Shown here: positions 6,724 through 13,688 of the stretch, one piece after another
Position numbering within the stretch: the first letter of the stretch is position 1
Layout: every line of letters starts with the position of its first letter
Source of the DNA: Candidatus Poribacteria bacterium
GTDB taxonomy: Bacteria; Poribacteria; WGA-4E; PCPOR2b
Reading direction: 5' to 3'
DNA: 13,688 bases
NCBI GenBank assembly: GCA_027296925.1
Contig: JAPUIP010000032.1
Span: 1 to 13,688, forward strand
Program-made: the position numbers and the translations under genes
The notes under the pieces: model-generated
What the model saw: the letters and a program-made list of their open reading frames with translations, nothing else
Told to the model about the DNA's origin: nothing
The model's database searches: none

Positions 6724-6864
6724 CACGCAGATAGACACAAATAAAAACGGAAACCTTAACTGGACCAGAATCTCACGCAACCCCCGCCGGGCAGGTAAGC
6801 ACGCTGGCGCCGTTTTGTCTCCATCGCTTTTGACGTATGCTGAAAATCAACGTTTATCTGCGTG
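6724..6864. repeat. Inverted CACGCAGATA pair bounding a 141-bp segment
   Basis: CACGCAGATA at 6724-6733 and its exact reverse complement TATCTGCGTG at 6855-6864 lie 121 bp apart. Just outside the left copy is GCGGATT. The pair could be the ends of a small non-autonomous element or two opposed copies of a dispersed GCGGAT/ACGCAGAT repeat. No target-site duplication is obvious. Confidence 0.35.
6830..6858 (+). promoter_or_regulatory. Possible queF promoter
   Basis: TTGACG (6830-6835), 17 nt, TTTATC (6853-6858): a good -35 and a poor -10. Initiation near 6865 would give a leader of about 67 nt before the queF ATG. This is the best candidate I found, but it is weak. Confidence 0.25.
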
Positions 6865-6931
6865 CTGACTCTTTCGACAAGCTTCAATCAGTTCAAAGTC
6901 AAATTACCCCCTACGGAGGAATTTCCTGTTC

Positions 6932-7348
6932 ATGAGTCACCAATCCTACGATGGGTTGCAGCACTACATCCGTGAAATGAAAACACCTGAAATCGAGACA
7001 TGGAAGAATGAATATAGCGACAAGGATTACACGATTGAAATCACGACTCCGGAATTTACGGCAGTCTGTCCGAAAACCGGGTTGCCAGATTTTGGAACCA
7101 TTCAGATTCGCTACAGCCCCGACGAACAATGCGCCGAACTTAAATCCCTAAAGGATTATTTTCTATTTTACCGTGACGTCGGAATCTTTCACGAACATGT
7201 CGTCAACAAGATTCTAGAGGATTTTGTCGCGGCTTGCGATCCACGGTGGGCCGAGGTTGTCGGCGACTTTAACGTTCGTGGGGGAATCAAAACGGTCGTT
7301 CGCGCCAAGTATGACCGCAGCCCATCCCCTGAGCAAACCGACGAATAA
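6932..7348 (+). CDS. queF: NADPH-dependent 7-cyano-7-deazaguanine reductase
   Basis: QueF reduces the nitrile of preQ0 to the aminomethyl group of preQ1 using two NADPH, a step in queuosine tRNA modification, in the cytoplasm. The 138-residue length fits the short (YkvM-like, T-fold) type. Visible residues: catalytic C46 in FTAVCPKTG, D53 in LPDFG seven residues later, the QueF motif ELKSLKDYF (69-77), and H87/E88 in GIFHEH, spaced like Cys55, Asp62 and His96/Glu97 of the Bacillus subtilis enzyme. The start ATG has GGAGGA at 6915-6920, 11 nt upstream, which is slightly long. It is the only plus-strand gene, convergent with the Hfq-like gene 51 bp away. No other queuosine genes (queC, queD, queE) and no visible preQ1 riboswitch are nearby. 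Confidence 0.96.
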   Translation: MSHQSYDGLQHYIREMKTPEIETWKNEYSDKDYTIEITTPEFTAVCPKTGLPDFGTIQIRYSPDEQCAELKSLKDYFLFYRDVGIFHEHVVNKILEDFVAACDPRWAEVVGDFNVRGGIKTVVRAKYDRSPSPEQTDE

Positions 7349-7399
7349 ACGAATCCGAATGGATGTCTGCACAGCAGCAGGGCAAAGGACAAACCGCGA

Positions 7400-8080
7400 T
7401 TACACTTTATATCTTTTCATCCTTCCCGGAATAACCTCGAAATCATGTAATCCATGGCGGAACACGACAACCCCTTTCTCGTCTATGGAATTGATTTTGA
7501 TCTCATACTGACTAAACCAATCAATAACTCCTCTGATGATCTCGCCCCCGCGCAGGGTTAATGCCACCGGGCTTTTTTCCTTATAGCTGCGCGCAAGCAC
7601 GCTGTCGTCAACCTGGAATCGTTCGGATCGGTAAACAATCGAGACCTGGCTCTTCGCTTTCAACTCAGGATGGATGTCGATCTCCGGCGCAAACGGGGAT
7701 GTCCGCTCGCGTTTGTACATATACTTGATGTCGACTTTCTCAATACGGCGTACACGGTCCTTTACGCGGACATCAAGGGAATAGGTTAACCGACGAACGA
7801 TGACACCCTTAACATGCTCTCCGTAAAGCTCAAACACCATCGGCGTTTTCTTGCGAATCTGCTTCTGTACGTAAGAGCGTCCGTAACCCTCAGCACGAAT
7901 CTGAGCCAGGAGCTCCGGGGATAAGGGACGCTGTGTCTGTCGCCGCGGGGTGCTGTACTTCCGGTAGGTACGACGACGCTTTGGCAGATTGCGTATTCGA
8001 GAGAATCGACGCTGTGGAGGGGGAGGGGAATGTTGTGGCCTAGTGTCAGGACGCCAGACTAGGGTTTTGAAACTCGTCAT
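7400..8080 (-). CDS. Putative RNA-binding protein with two Hfq/Sm-like domains and a basic N-terminal tail
   Basis: A 226-residue, very basic protein. Residues 1-55 are Pro/Arg-rich and probably disordered (PPPPQRRFSRIR, LPKRRRTYRKY). Residues about 68-124 and 161-219 each read like an Hfq-type Sm fold. Each has a short helix (YVQKQIRKK; LARSYKEK), then P-[MV]-x-x-x-L plus a strand with Gly (MVFELYGEHVKGVI; VALTLRGGEIIRGVI), a bent beta-sheet, and a Sm2-like strand. In the second copy this last part is VVVFRHGLHDFEVIP, which aligns with Hfq VYKHAISTVVP, placing R208-H209 on the Lys-His RNA-contact pair. The first copy is more divergent (EKVDIKYMYK). The start at ATG 8080 is preferred: AAGGAGGT (8090-8097) lies 9 nt upstream, and the longer frame to 8176 would run through a large hairpin. 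Hfq is normally about 70-100 residues with one Sm domain per chain. The family call is from reading motifs only, and the function (sRNA/mRNA chaperone?) is inferred. Confidence 0.6.
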   Translation of the reverse strand: MTSFKTLVWRPDTRPQHSPPPPQRRFSRIRNLPKRRRTYRKYSTPRRQTQRPLSPELLAQIRAEGYGRSYVQKQIRKKTPMVFELYGEHVKGVIVRRLTYSLDVRVKDRVRRIEKVDIKYMYKRERTSPFAPEIDIHPELKAKSQVSIVYRSERFQVDDSVLARSYKEKSPVALTLRGGEIIRGVIDWFSQYEIKINSIDEKGVVVFRHGLHDFEVIPGRMKRYKV

Positions 8081-8216
8081 TAATGAACGACCTCCTTCAT
8101 GTAAGGTGAAACATAAACGGAATGGGAAATTGGGAAATTCAAGGTTTGAACTTCCCAATTTCCTTCGGATATTCACGCATTCACTAATTTGATGTGAATG
8201 GTTCGCGTTTCACGCG
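8081..8216. other. Intergenic cluster of three hairpins
   Basis: Three separate inverted repeats occupy most of the 136 bp between the giant gene and the Hfq-like gene, both on the minus strand: 8204-8216 (CGCGT, TTC, ACGCG), directly against the stop codon of the giant gene; 8178-8200 (CATTCAC, 9-nt loop, GTGAATG); and 8125-8163 (listed separately). None has a T-run. The ribosome site AAGGAGGT (8090-8097) of the Hfq-like gene follows. No clear promoter is visible, so that gene may be read through from upstream or use a non-consensus promoter. Confidence 0.6.
8125..8163. repeat. 39-bp near-perfect inverted repeat
   Basis: Arms GGAAATTGGGAA / TTCCCAATTTCC (12 bp, perfect), then one A/C mismatch, then TTCAA / TTGAA around a GGT loop: 17 of 18 possible pairs. 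The left arm also carries a direct repeat, GGGAAATT twice in tandem (8124-8139). It probably folds in the transcript downstream of the giant gene, or is a dispersed palindromic repeat. Confidence 0.7.
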
Positions 8217-11200
8217 CTATTTTAACAAGACCAGTTTTTTGGTGGAGAAAAATTCTCCGGCGCGAATCGTATAGAAATACACGCCACTTGCGACAGGTTC
8301 GCCCTGTTCATTTCGTCCATTCCAATAGAAAGCCCTCTCCCTAGAAATGTACGCACCTGCTGGGACAAATCCAAGATTTACCGCACGAATGGGTTCGCCC
8401 TGCATGTTATAAATGGAAATGACGACGTGTGAATCGTCAGCAAGTTGGTAAGGAATCCATGTTTCAGGGTTAAATGGATTCGGGTAATTTTGCATCAGCA
8501 CAGTCTGGAGCTTCCATGTTGCCAGTGGATTGACATCAATTCGATTCTGCCAATTCGCGGAAATTGGTCGCCCATCAAGGTCGGCAACTTGGACATTTTC
8601 GAGACGAATCGACTGGACCGCCGCACTTATATCTCCCTTCACGCGGAATGTGACCTGCGTAAGCACGGTCGCCAAATCCTTGGTCAGGGATGAGTTCGGC
8701 GATCTGAGAGCAACCGATCCGAATGTCAGTTTGCCGTCGGCAGCTTTGGGAGGCAGCCAGAAACTCTGATGCCCTTGAGCCTCGAATAGACCGCCCTTCG
8801 TTGCCGCGGCAACGGACAACCGTTTTGAATCGAAATGGAAGTCAAACTGGAACCCACCAAGGTCGGTTGATGTGTCCGCGTGAACCTGAATCGTGACGAG
8901 GTTATCGCCCACCTGCGGCCCTACGCCGCTGCTCGGCTCGGCATGTTCCATCGACGCGACCATTCTGATTTGGATTTGTGCTTCAGTTAAGCTTGTGGCA
9001 ATCGGTGCAGCGGACGCCGAACCGTAGGTTTCACCAAAGTGTATGCCAACAAGCACAAGATCGAAAATCTCGACGGCGCCATTCCCATCGACATCCGCTG
9101 CGGGGTTCTCAGGCGGAGACATACCAAATTGCCCTGCAACAACGACTAAGTCAAAGAGATCCACGGTGTTATCCTGAGTGACATCCCAGGGATTCAATTG
9201 AATCTCTCCGAGGCGATAGATGCCGGGACGGCTAATCTGCACGGCTACGGTGTTGTTGGCCGTATCAACCGCTTGATTTTCTAACTTCTCCCACTGATCC
9301 CCGATCAGTTCAAAGATACGCGGAGAATCTGCGCTGTCTGTAACGCTTTCCGGGAAAGCAAGGGTCAAGGTTGCGTTCTTGCTGAATGATTCAACAGCGG
9401 CACCGGCTTGATCTGTCACAGCAATCTCGCGACCCGTGTTGGAAATCGCCAAAGGCAATTCGACGAGGAGCTCATCGCCGACCGTATTGATGGTCGCACT
9501 TGCGGATAGGGACGGATTTCTGAAGAGCCCATCTCGCGCAAAAGCAATCTGTGTTCCATCAGTGAGGGTCGCCGTGCCGCCCGCGTTGGTAATCAACGTC
9601 ACGTTTGGGCTGTTGGAGACGACTTCGCCTTCATTCCCAGCCGGATCGACTGAAGCGACCGCATAGTGCGTTGTGAGTCCCGTGACGATGCTCGTGTCGA
9701 CGAACGTGACATCGACGATGCCAGTACCAATGGGTTGCAAGTCACCGACACCGGTGATTTCCGTGTCAGATCGATAGATGTTGTAAGTCCTTGCATTCTC
9801 ATCGGCTTCCCAGGCTAATTGGACCGCATTCCCCGTGGCGTTGACAAATGCCGTCAGGTCGGCTGGCGCTGTCAGTGGCGCTTCACTATCAAGCAGCACT
9901 GTTATTGTGGCACTGGCGGTGTTTCCAACGGCATCGACAGCTTCCACACGAATGGCATTCTCACCGGGCTGCAAAGTTACCTCCGCGCTGAAAGCGGCAT
10001 CAGTTCCAAGCGCCTGTGGGTCGCCACCATCGAGTATTAACGATATGGATTGCAACGGCGAATCGCTGTTGTCCGTGGCATTCCCTGTGATGGTCAAGCT
10101 TGCCTCACCAACTGACGTGGGGAGCTCGTCGATCACGACCCGTGGTTCTTCAAGGTCTAAAAAGATCGACTGCGTGTCGGAACGGGCGCTCGGATTTCCA
10201 GCGAGATCCGCGGCGCGTGCAGAGATTCTATTCTCACCGGTAACGAGAAGAAGGTTCTCCGCGATAAATGATCCGTCCGCGCCAACCGCAGTCGTTTTCA
10301 CAACGGCATCATTCACAGAGAACGTCACTGACACACCGAACGATGCCCCGGGCACCTGGCCACTTATCGATATTTCTGCCTCAGCAGTGAGTGGATTAAA
10401 GGTATCCAGGATTGGTGCTTCAGGCGGTTCAAGGACGACAAAGAAGTTCCATTCGAAGGTCGAAATGTTGCCAGCTAAGTCACTCACCTGTACACTGACG
10501 GTATTGAGACCGGCACCGATACCGATGGGACGCTCAAGCACGCCGAGTGACAACGGGTCTTCTAACACACCGAGTGACAGGGGATCAAGCTGAAACACGC
10601 CGCCAAATCCGCCGCCCACCTGTTGCGCAAACAAGCGGTCCAAGAAAATGGTGACCCGCCCACGGTTGAATTGCAGTGCCCCAGCACCGGGTTGTATGGT
10701 TCTTCCATTGATTGTCAGGAAGACGAGATTCTGGTTGATGGCGCCGGCGTCTGCTGCGATGAACGAGAGCAGCGCTAGGCTGGTACTACTGATCGTTGCA
10801 CCGGGGCTCGGGAAGAAACCGGAAAGTACCGGATCGACATTATCCTCCGCGGTCGTGTCAACAGAAAAGCGCCGAGAGGCGCTGTTCGAATTCCCAACCA
10901 GATCTGTCGCCCGGATCGTCAAGGTATGATCGCCGTCCTCAAGCTCTCGCGGTTCAACGATAACCTGGCCAGAATTTGAAATATAGAGATGAGCAACCAC
11001 CGTCCCATCGAGGTCCACAACAATCGATGTGACCAGCACATCGTTGGGGTCGATTTCACCGGAAAGTTGTGGGATGGAGTTGGCGACCACTTCGCCGTCC
11101 GAACCGGGTACGAGGATTTCGATTTCGGGTGGCGTTGCATCAACCCGGAAAGAGGCGGTAAACGGCTGCGCCACCGGATTTCCAACTGCATCGTCGACGA

Positions 11201-13688
11201 TTGCTCTCAGCCGGTAGAGACCATCTTCTGGCGCAGAAATTGTACGGCTCGCCTCAAATTCCGTCGGTCCTTGATTAACCAGACTTCTGTTTTGTGCAAT
11301 CAGGCGATTCTGTTGGGTTAAAACCACGCCTGAAGGGGATTCAATCTGGATGCGGATCGAGGATTCATCGATTCCACTCGCATCCTTGAGAAGTAGATTG
11401 ACCGATACGTCCTCAGCACCGGGAATCGTATCACCGTTGACTGGATTCAGAAGGAAAATCTCGGGACCGATGACATCTCGCTCAACGGTCCGCACAGGAC
11501 TCATTCCCGCATTGCCGACAGCATCTCTGACGTCGATGGCAATCTCATTCGGCCCGACTTCTAGGAGAACCGCACGGCGAAAACGAGCTTCCCCCGGATT
11601 GAACGTTCGACTGAAGACGGGAATGCCGTTAACCACCCACGTGGCTATCGACCCCGGCAGGACATTGCTGGCAATTACGTCAATTGTGCCCTCGCGTGTC
11701 CGCTCAACATCGGGCTCTAGATCCATACCAGGTTCAGGAACAGCCGTCAAAACGTCAAAATTGAAGAAGAAAGAAGCTATATTGTCGTTGTTGTCGGTCG
11801 CCTGAATCTCGACGTCGTAGGAACCATCAGGCAGGGCCGCGCTGGGTTGAGCGGTTGCCGTTGAGGTGCCTTCATCATAATTTGTATCCAGGGCAGTCCC
11901 ATTGACGATGACGGTGACTGTATCAACACCGCTTTCTGCATCAACAACGGAAGCCGCAATGAGTGGCTGGTTGTTCCCTGTCGCTATCGTATCGCCAGAT
12001 GCAACAGATTGACCGGCAAGGCTCACATTGGCAATTGTCGGTGGACGATTGTCATCAATTGCCGTATTAATCTGAGCTGTGACAGCGCTTTCCGCCTGAT
12101 TGCCAGCCGTATCGCTCGCGCTGACCATCACTGTGAAAATTGACTGATCCAGCAGTTGAGGGAGTGTGAAAGTTAGCAGCCCGGTGTTACTGTTGTAATC
12201 GAAGTTTGTAATCGGCACAACATCGCCTTCTTGGAGAGCGGAGAGGCGGTTCAATTGTGCACCGTTGGCTGCCTCTATCCGGACGCCCAGGGAAATCGAA
12301 CTCTCATCAACCGCGCAGTTATCAGCGATGCTCGCAGAAACTGACGGGGTTAACGTTGCGAGAATCTGATTTTCAACCGGGTTAAAGATAGAAATAACCG
12401 GCGGCACCTCATCACGGATGACTGGCAGCAGCACAGACGGCACACCAACGTTACCGAGGGAGTCAATGGGAATTGCACGGAATGTGTTCTCACCAACCAC
12501 CAGCGGTACATCGACGAAACTATAGGCGCCTGACACCCGATCCGCGATGACTTCCGTATAGAATGCACCGTTCAGGATGAACTTGACACTTGCGCCCGGC
12601 TCAGTGGTCCCTGTGACTGTGGTTGTATCTTCTCTAGTACAGTCTACTGCGTTGATGGTGGGCGCCACTGGCCCTATCGTATCGACTTCAAATGACCAGT
12701 CGCAGGTCCCAAGATTTCCGGCTGTATCCGCGATACTGACCATCAACTGGACGATGCCATCCCCATCGGCAATGGCAGTGAATGAGATCTGGCCGGTTTG
12801 TGGGTCAATAGCGGCATAGCTATGGGGAACAGCTTGACCATTGACCTCTACAACGATGGAGTTCGGGTCAAGTGAATTTTGCGTATCCGAGACACCGGCA
12901 ACAACCCCTGTCTGGCGCGTCCGTACTTTCGTATCCCTATCTGGCGACAGGGAAATCCAGTCGGGTGCCTTTTCATCTGTCGCGAGCGGATTGATTGTGA
13001 AATCCAGCTCATCGCCGCCCGTATTACCGACGAGGTCATCTGCAAGGGCCCTGAATTTGTGCGGGCCAACCGCAAATGGGTTATCGGACGGCGGCGTAAA
13101 TTGCGCGAGTCCCGTTTCAGGATTGAAGTCCGGTATAATTCGACGACCATCGAGATCAAAGACAATACTTGAGAGATCCAGATTACTGTCCTGGATACTC
13201 GCTAGCAGTTTCGGTGTCCGAGTCGGCACCTCCTCGTCAGGACCGAGGATGTTCACCAGCGGCGGCGCTCCATCAACATTGGCCACAATTCGGTTCGAGA
13301 ACGGTCCACGATACCGGAATTCAAAGGTTCTGGATACATAAGCGTAGATGTAACGATAGCGGACTCTGCCACGGCGATCGCGGATAATATTTCCATTCCG
13401 ATCACGGCGGGGTTCACGTCCGACGAGGACACAGAGACGAACCGTATAGCGCACCAGAATGGTCAAGCGTGCTTGGAGGACACTCCTCCCCTCTATCAGT
13501 TCAACGTTTTCGAATTCAAAATCACCATCGAACGTCTCAGGAAGTTGGCTGACCTGTTGTCCATTCACGAACAGTTGCGCACCAAACGGAATTTCGAGTT
13601 GGAAAAACCGACGTCGAAATTCGATTCCCTCGCGTTTGATACCTTTCACCGAAACCACAAGTGGCGACGGATCTAGGAGGTCAAACAG
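8217..13688 (-). CDS. Giant secreted/surface protein: Ig-like repeats, FN3, dockerin, cohesin, C-terminal sorting domain (5' end outside window)
   Basis: The frame is open to the right edge. The GTG at 13658 is preceded by in-frame sense codons reading LFDLLDPSPLV, so it is not the real start, and the signal peptide must lie outside. Counting from 13658 (1813 residues): about eleven Ig-like/cadherin-like repeats (1-1257), most ending in a [TSA]D.[AV]GN turn (such as SDTAGN, RDAVGN, TDLVGN) and an E/D..PP linker; FN3 at 1260-1352; a beta-rich module 1357-1488; dockerin 1491-1547 with two Ca-binding loops (D1492/D1496/D1503; D1522/D1524/N1526/D1533); cohesin-like 1575-1711; and a T9SS-type-A/FlgD-like tail 1719-1813 (QNYPNPFNPETWIPYQLA to GVYFYTIRAGEF). 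It probably acts in adhesion or extracellular scaffolding. Odd points are an Arg-rich insertion (81-103) and a 9-residue tandem duplication (1025-1042). Confidence 0.95.
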   Translation of the reverse strand: MFDLLDPSPLVVSVKGIKREGIEFRRRFFQLEIPFGAQLFVNGQQVSQLPETFDGDFEFENVELIEGRSVLQARLTILVRYTVRLCVLVGREPRRDRNGNIIRDRRGRVRYRYIYAYVSRTFEFRYRGPFSNRIVANVDGAPPLVNILGPDEEVPTRTPKLLASIQDSNLDLSSIVFDLDGRRIIPDFNPETGLAQFTPPSDNPFAVGPHKFRALADDLVGNTGGDELDFTINPLATDEKAPDWISLSPDRDTKVRTRQTGVVAGVSDTQNSLDPNSIVVEVNGQAVPHSYAAIDPQTGQISFTAIADGDGIVQLMVSIADTAGNLGTCDWSFEVDTIGPVAPTINAVDCTREDTTTVTGTTEPGASVKFILNGAFYTEVIADRVSGAYSFVDVPLVVGENTFRAIPIDSLGNVGVPSVLLPVIRDEVPPVISIFNPVENQILATLTPSVSASIADNCAVDESSISLGVRIEAANGAQLNRLSALQEGDVVPITNFDYNSNTGLLTFTLPQLLDQSIFTVMVSASDTAGNQAESAVTAQINTAIDDNRPPTIANVSLAGQSVASGDTIATGNNQPLIAASVVDAESGVDTVTVIVNGTALDTNYDEGTSTATAQPSAALPDGSYDVEIQATDNNDNIASFFFNFDVLTAVPEPGMDLEPDVERTREGTIDVIASNVLPGSIATWVVNGIPVFSRTFNPGEARFRRAVLLEVGPNEIAIDVRDAVGNAGMSPVRTVERDVIGPEIFLLNPVNGDTIPGAEDVSVNLLLKDASGIDESSIRIQIESPSGVVLTQQNRLIAQNRSLVNQGPTEFEASRTISAPEDGLYRLRAIVDDAVGNPVAQPFTASFRVDATPPEIEILVPGSDGEVVANSIPQLSGEIDPNDVLVTSIVVDLDGTVVAHLYISNSGQVIVEPRELEDGDHTLTIRATDLVGNSNSASRRFSVDTTAEDNVDPVLSGFFPSPGATISSTSLALLSFIAADAGAINQNLVFLTINGRTIQPGAGALQFNRGRVTIFLDRLFAQQVGGGFGGVFQLDPLSLGVLEDPLSLGVLERPIGIGAGLNTVSVQVSDLAGNISTFEWNFFVVLEPPEAPILDTFNPLTAEAEISISGQVPGASFGVSVTFSVNDAVVKTTAVGADGSFIAENLLLVTGENRISARAADLAGNPSARSDTQSIFLDLEEPRVVIDELPTSVGEASLTITGNATDNSDSPLQSISLILDGGDPQALGTDAAFSAEVTLQPGENAIRVEAVDAVGNTASATITVLLDSEAPLTAPADLTAFVNATGNAVQLAWEADENARTYNIYRSDTEITGVGDLQPIGTGIVDVTFVDTSIVTGLTTHYAVASVDPAGNEGEVVSNSPNVTLITNAGGTATLTDGTQIAFARDGLFRNPSLSASATINTVGDELLVELPLAISNTGREIAVTDQAGAAVESFSKNATLTLAFPESVTDSADSPRIFELIGDQWEKLENQAVDTANNTVAVQISRPGIYRLGEIQLNPWDVTQDNTVDLFDLVVVAGQFGMSPPENPAADVDGNGAVEIFDLVLVGIHFGETYGSASAAPIATSLTEAQIQIRMVASMEHAEPSSGVGPQVGDNLVTIQVHADTSTDLGGFQFDFHFDSKRLSVAAATKGGLFEAQGHQSFWLPPKAADGKLTFGSVALRSPNSSLTKDLATVLTQVTFRVKGDISAAVQSIRLENVQVADLDGRPISANWQNRIDVNPLATWKLQTVLMQNYPNPFNPETWIPYQLADDSHVVISIYNMQGEPIRAVNLGFVPAGAYISRERAFYWNGRNEQGEPVASGVYFYTIRAGEFFSTKKLVLLK
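10533..10586 (-). repeat. Tandem duplication of 27 bp in the giant surface protein
   Basis: Two adjacent 27-bp units (10560-10586 and 10533-10559) both encode DPLSLGVLE. They differ at synonymous positions only, so the duplication is in frame and old enough to have picked up silent changes. It lies in a loop of the ninth Ig-like repeat, after the Gly-rich VGGGFGGVFQL. Confidence 0.85.

Larger units (their letters stand above)
6430..6931. other. Noncoding, repeat-rich region of about 500 bp
   Basis: No convincing gene here. A plus-strand frame at 6488-6868 lacks a ribosome site and known-family character. Visible structures are a minus-strand terminator (6461-6490), a 15-bp palindrome ACCGATTAAATCGGT (6520-6534), a hairpin AAGCGG-ATTA-CCGCTT (6609-6624), a weak plus-strand terminator-like hairpin AAGTC-GTTGA-GACTT followed by Ts (6677-6695), and a pair of inverted CACGCAGATA copies (6724-6733 and 6855-6864). 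The wording CGCGGATTCACGCAGAT resembles dispersed intergenic repeats seen in many environmental genomes. The last 70 bp form the queF leader. I looked for a preQ1 riboswitch there and did not find one. Confidence 0.6.

Noticed and set aside
6488..6868. 126-residue plus-strand open frame in the noncoding region
   Set aside because: No ribosome site, no family motif, odd composition, and it runs through a terminator arm and the inverted repeat pair. It is more likely a chance frame over repeat sequence.
6866..6931. preQ1 riboswitch in the queF leader
   Set aside because: I could not find the aptamer pattern (short G/C stem followed by an A-rich tail pairing into the loop) before the ribosome site.
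8081..8176. Longer N-terminus of the Hfq-like protein (start at 8176)
   Set aside because: The extra 32 residues are translated from the large hairpin region and are not preceded by a good ribosome site, whereas ATG 8080 has AAGGAGGT.
9835..10593. 252-residue plus-strand open frame opposite the giant gene
   Set aside because: It is a Ser/Ala/Thr-rich shadow of the Ig-repeat coding strand with no ribosome site and no recognisable domain.
13656..13658. GTG as the true start of the giant surface protein
   Set aside because: The frame stays open to the window edge with continuous domain-like sequence before it, and a secreted protein of this type needs a signal peptide, which is missing here.
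1..13688. CRISPR array, rRNA, prophage, transposase or defence island
   Set aside because: No regularly spaced direct repeats, no rRNA-like sequence, and no integrase, transposase or known defence-protein motifs on either strand.

Overview
The window (about 13.7 kb, roughly half G+C) looks like a chromosomal piece of an uncultured bacterium, most likely Candidatus Poribacteria. The main clue is the C-terminus of the giant surface protein, whose QNYPNPFNPETWIPYQLA-type sorting/FlgD-like tail follows a dockerin and a cohesin domain. I recognise this wording and layout from that phylum. This is a lineage inference from one protein and has not been tested against a database.

Layout from left to right. 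(1) Positions 1-3536 (minus strand) hold a signalling pair: a large GAF-PAS-PAS-HisKA-HATPase-receiver hybrid kinase and, overlapping its stop codon by 11 bp, a response regulator that runs off the left edge just as a sigma-54 activator AAA+ domain begins. (2) Positions 3537-4607 hold an amidohydrolase-fold protein with its own near-consensus promoter and some unexpected replacements at the usual metal-ligand positions. A perfect palindrome lies between it and the kinase promoter. (3) Positions 4608-5519 hold an ABC-2 type ATP-binding subunit with no permease nearby. (4) Positions 5504-6931 look eroded: the C-terminal stub of a methyl-accepting chemotaxis protein with an in-frame stop, a glyoxalase/VOC gene split by a frameshift, an orphan rho-independent terminator, and about 500 bp of repeat-like noncoding DNA. 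(5) Positions 6932-7348 (plus strand) hold queF, the preQ0 reductase of queuosine synthesis and the only plus-strand gene. (6) Positions 7400-8080 (minus) encode a basic protein that I read as two Hfq/Sm-like domains in one chain. (7) From 8217 to the right edge (minus) lies the C-terminal 1800+ residues of a giant secreted protein with about eleven Ig-like repeats, FN3, dockerin, cohesin and a sorting domain. Its N-terminus is outside the window.

The genes do not form one pathway. The kinase and regulator are almost certainly one operon and one signalling unit. The remaining genes are mostly single transcription units separated by hairpins. The item most worth following up is the tandem Hfq-like protein. 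The cohesin-plus-dockerin surface protein and the four-cysteine GAF domain of the kinase come next.
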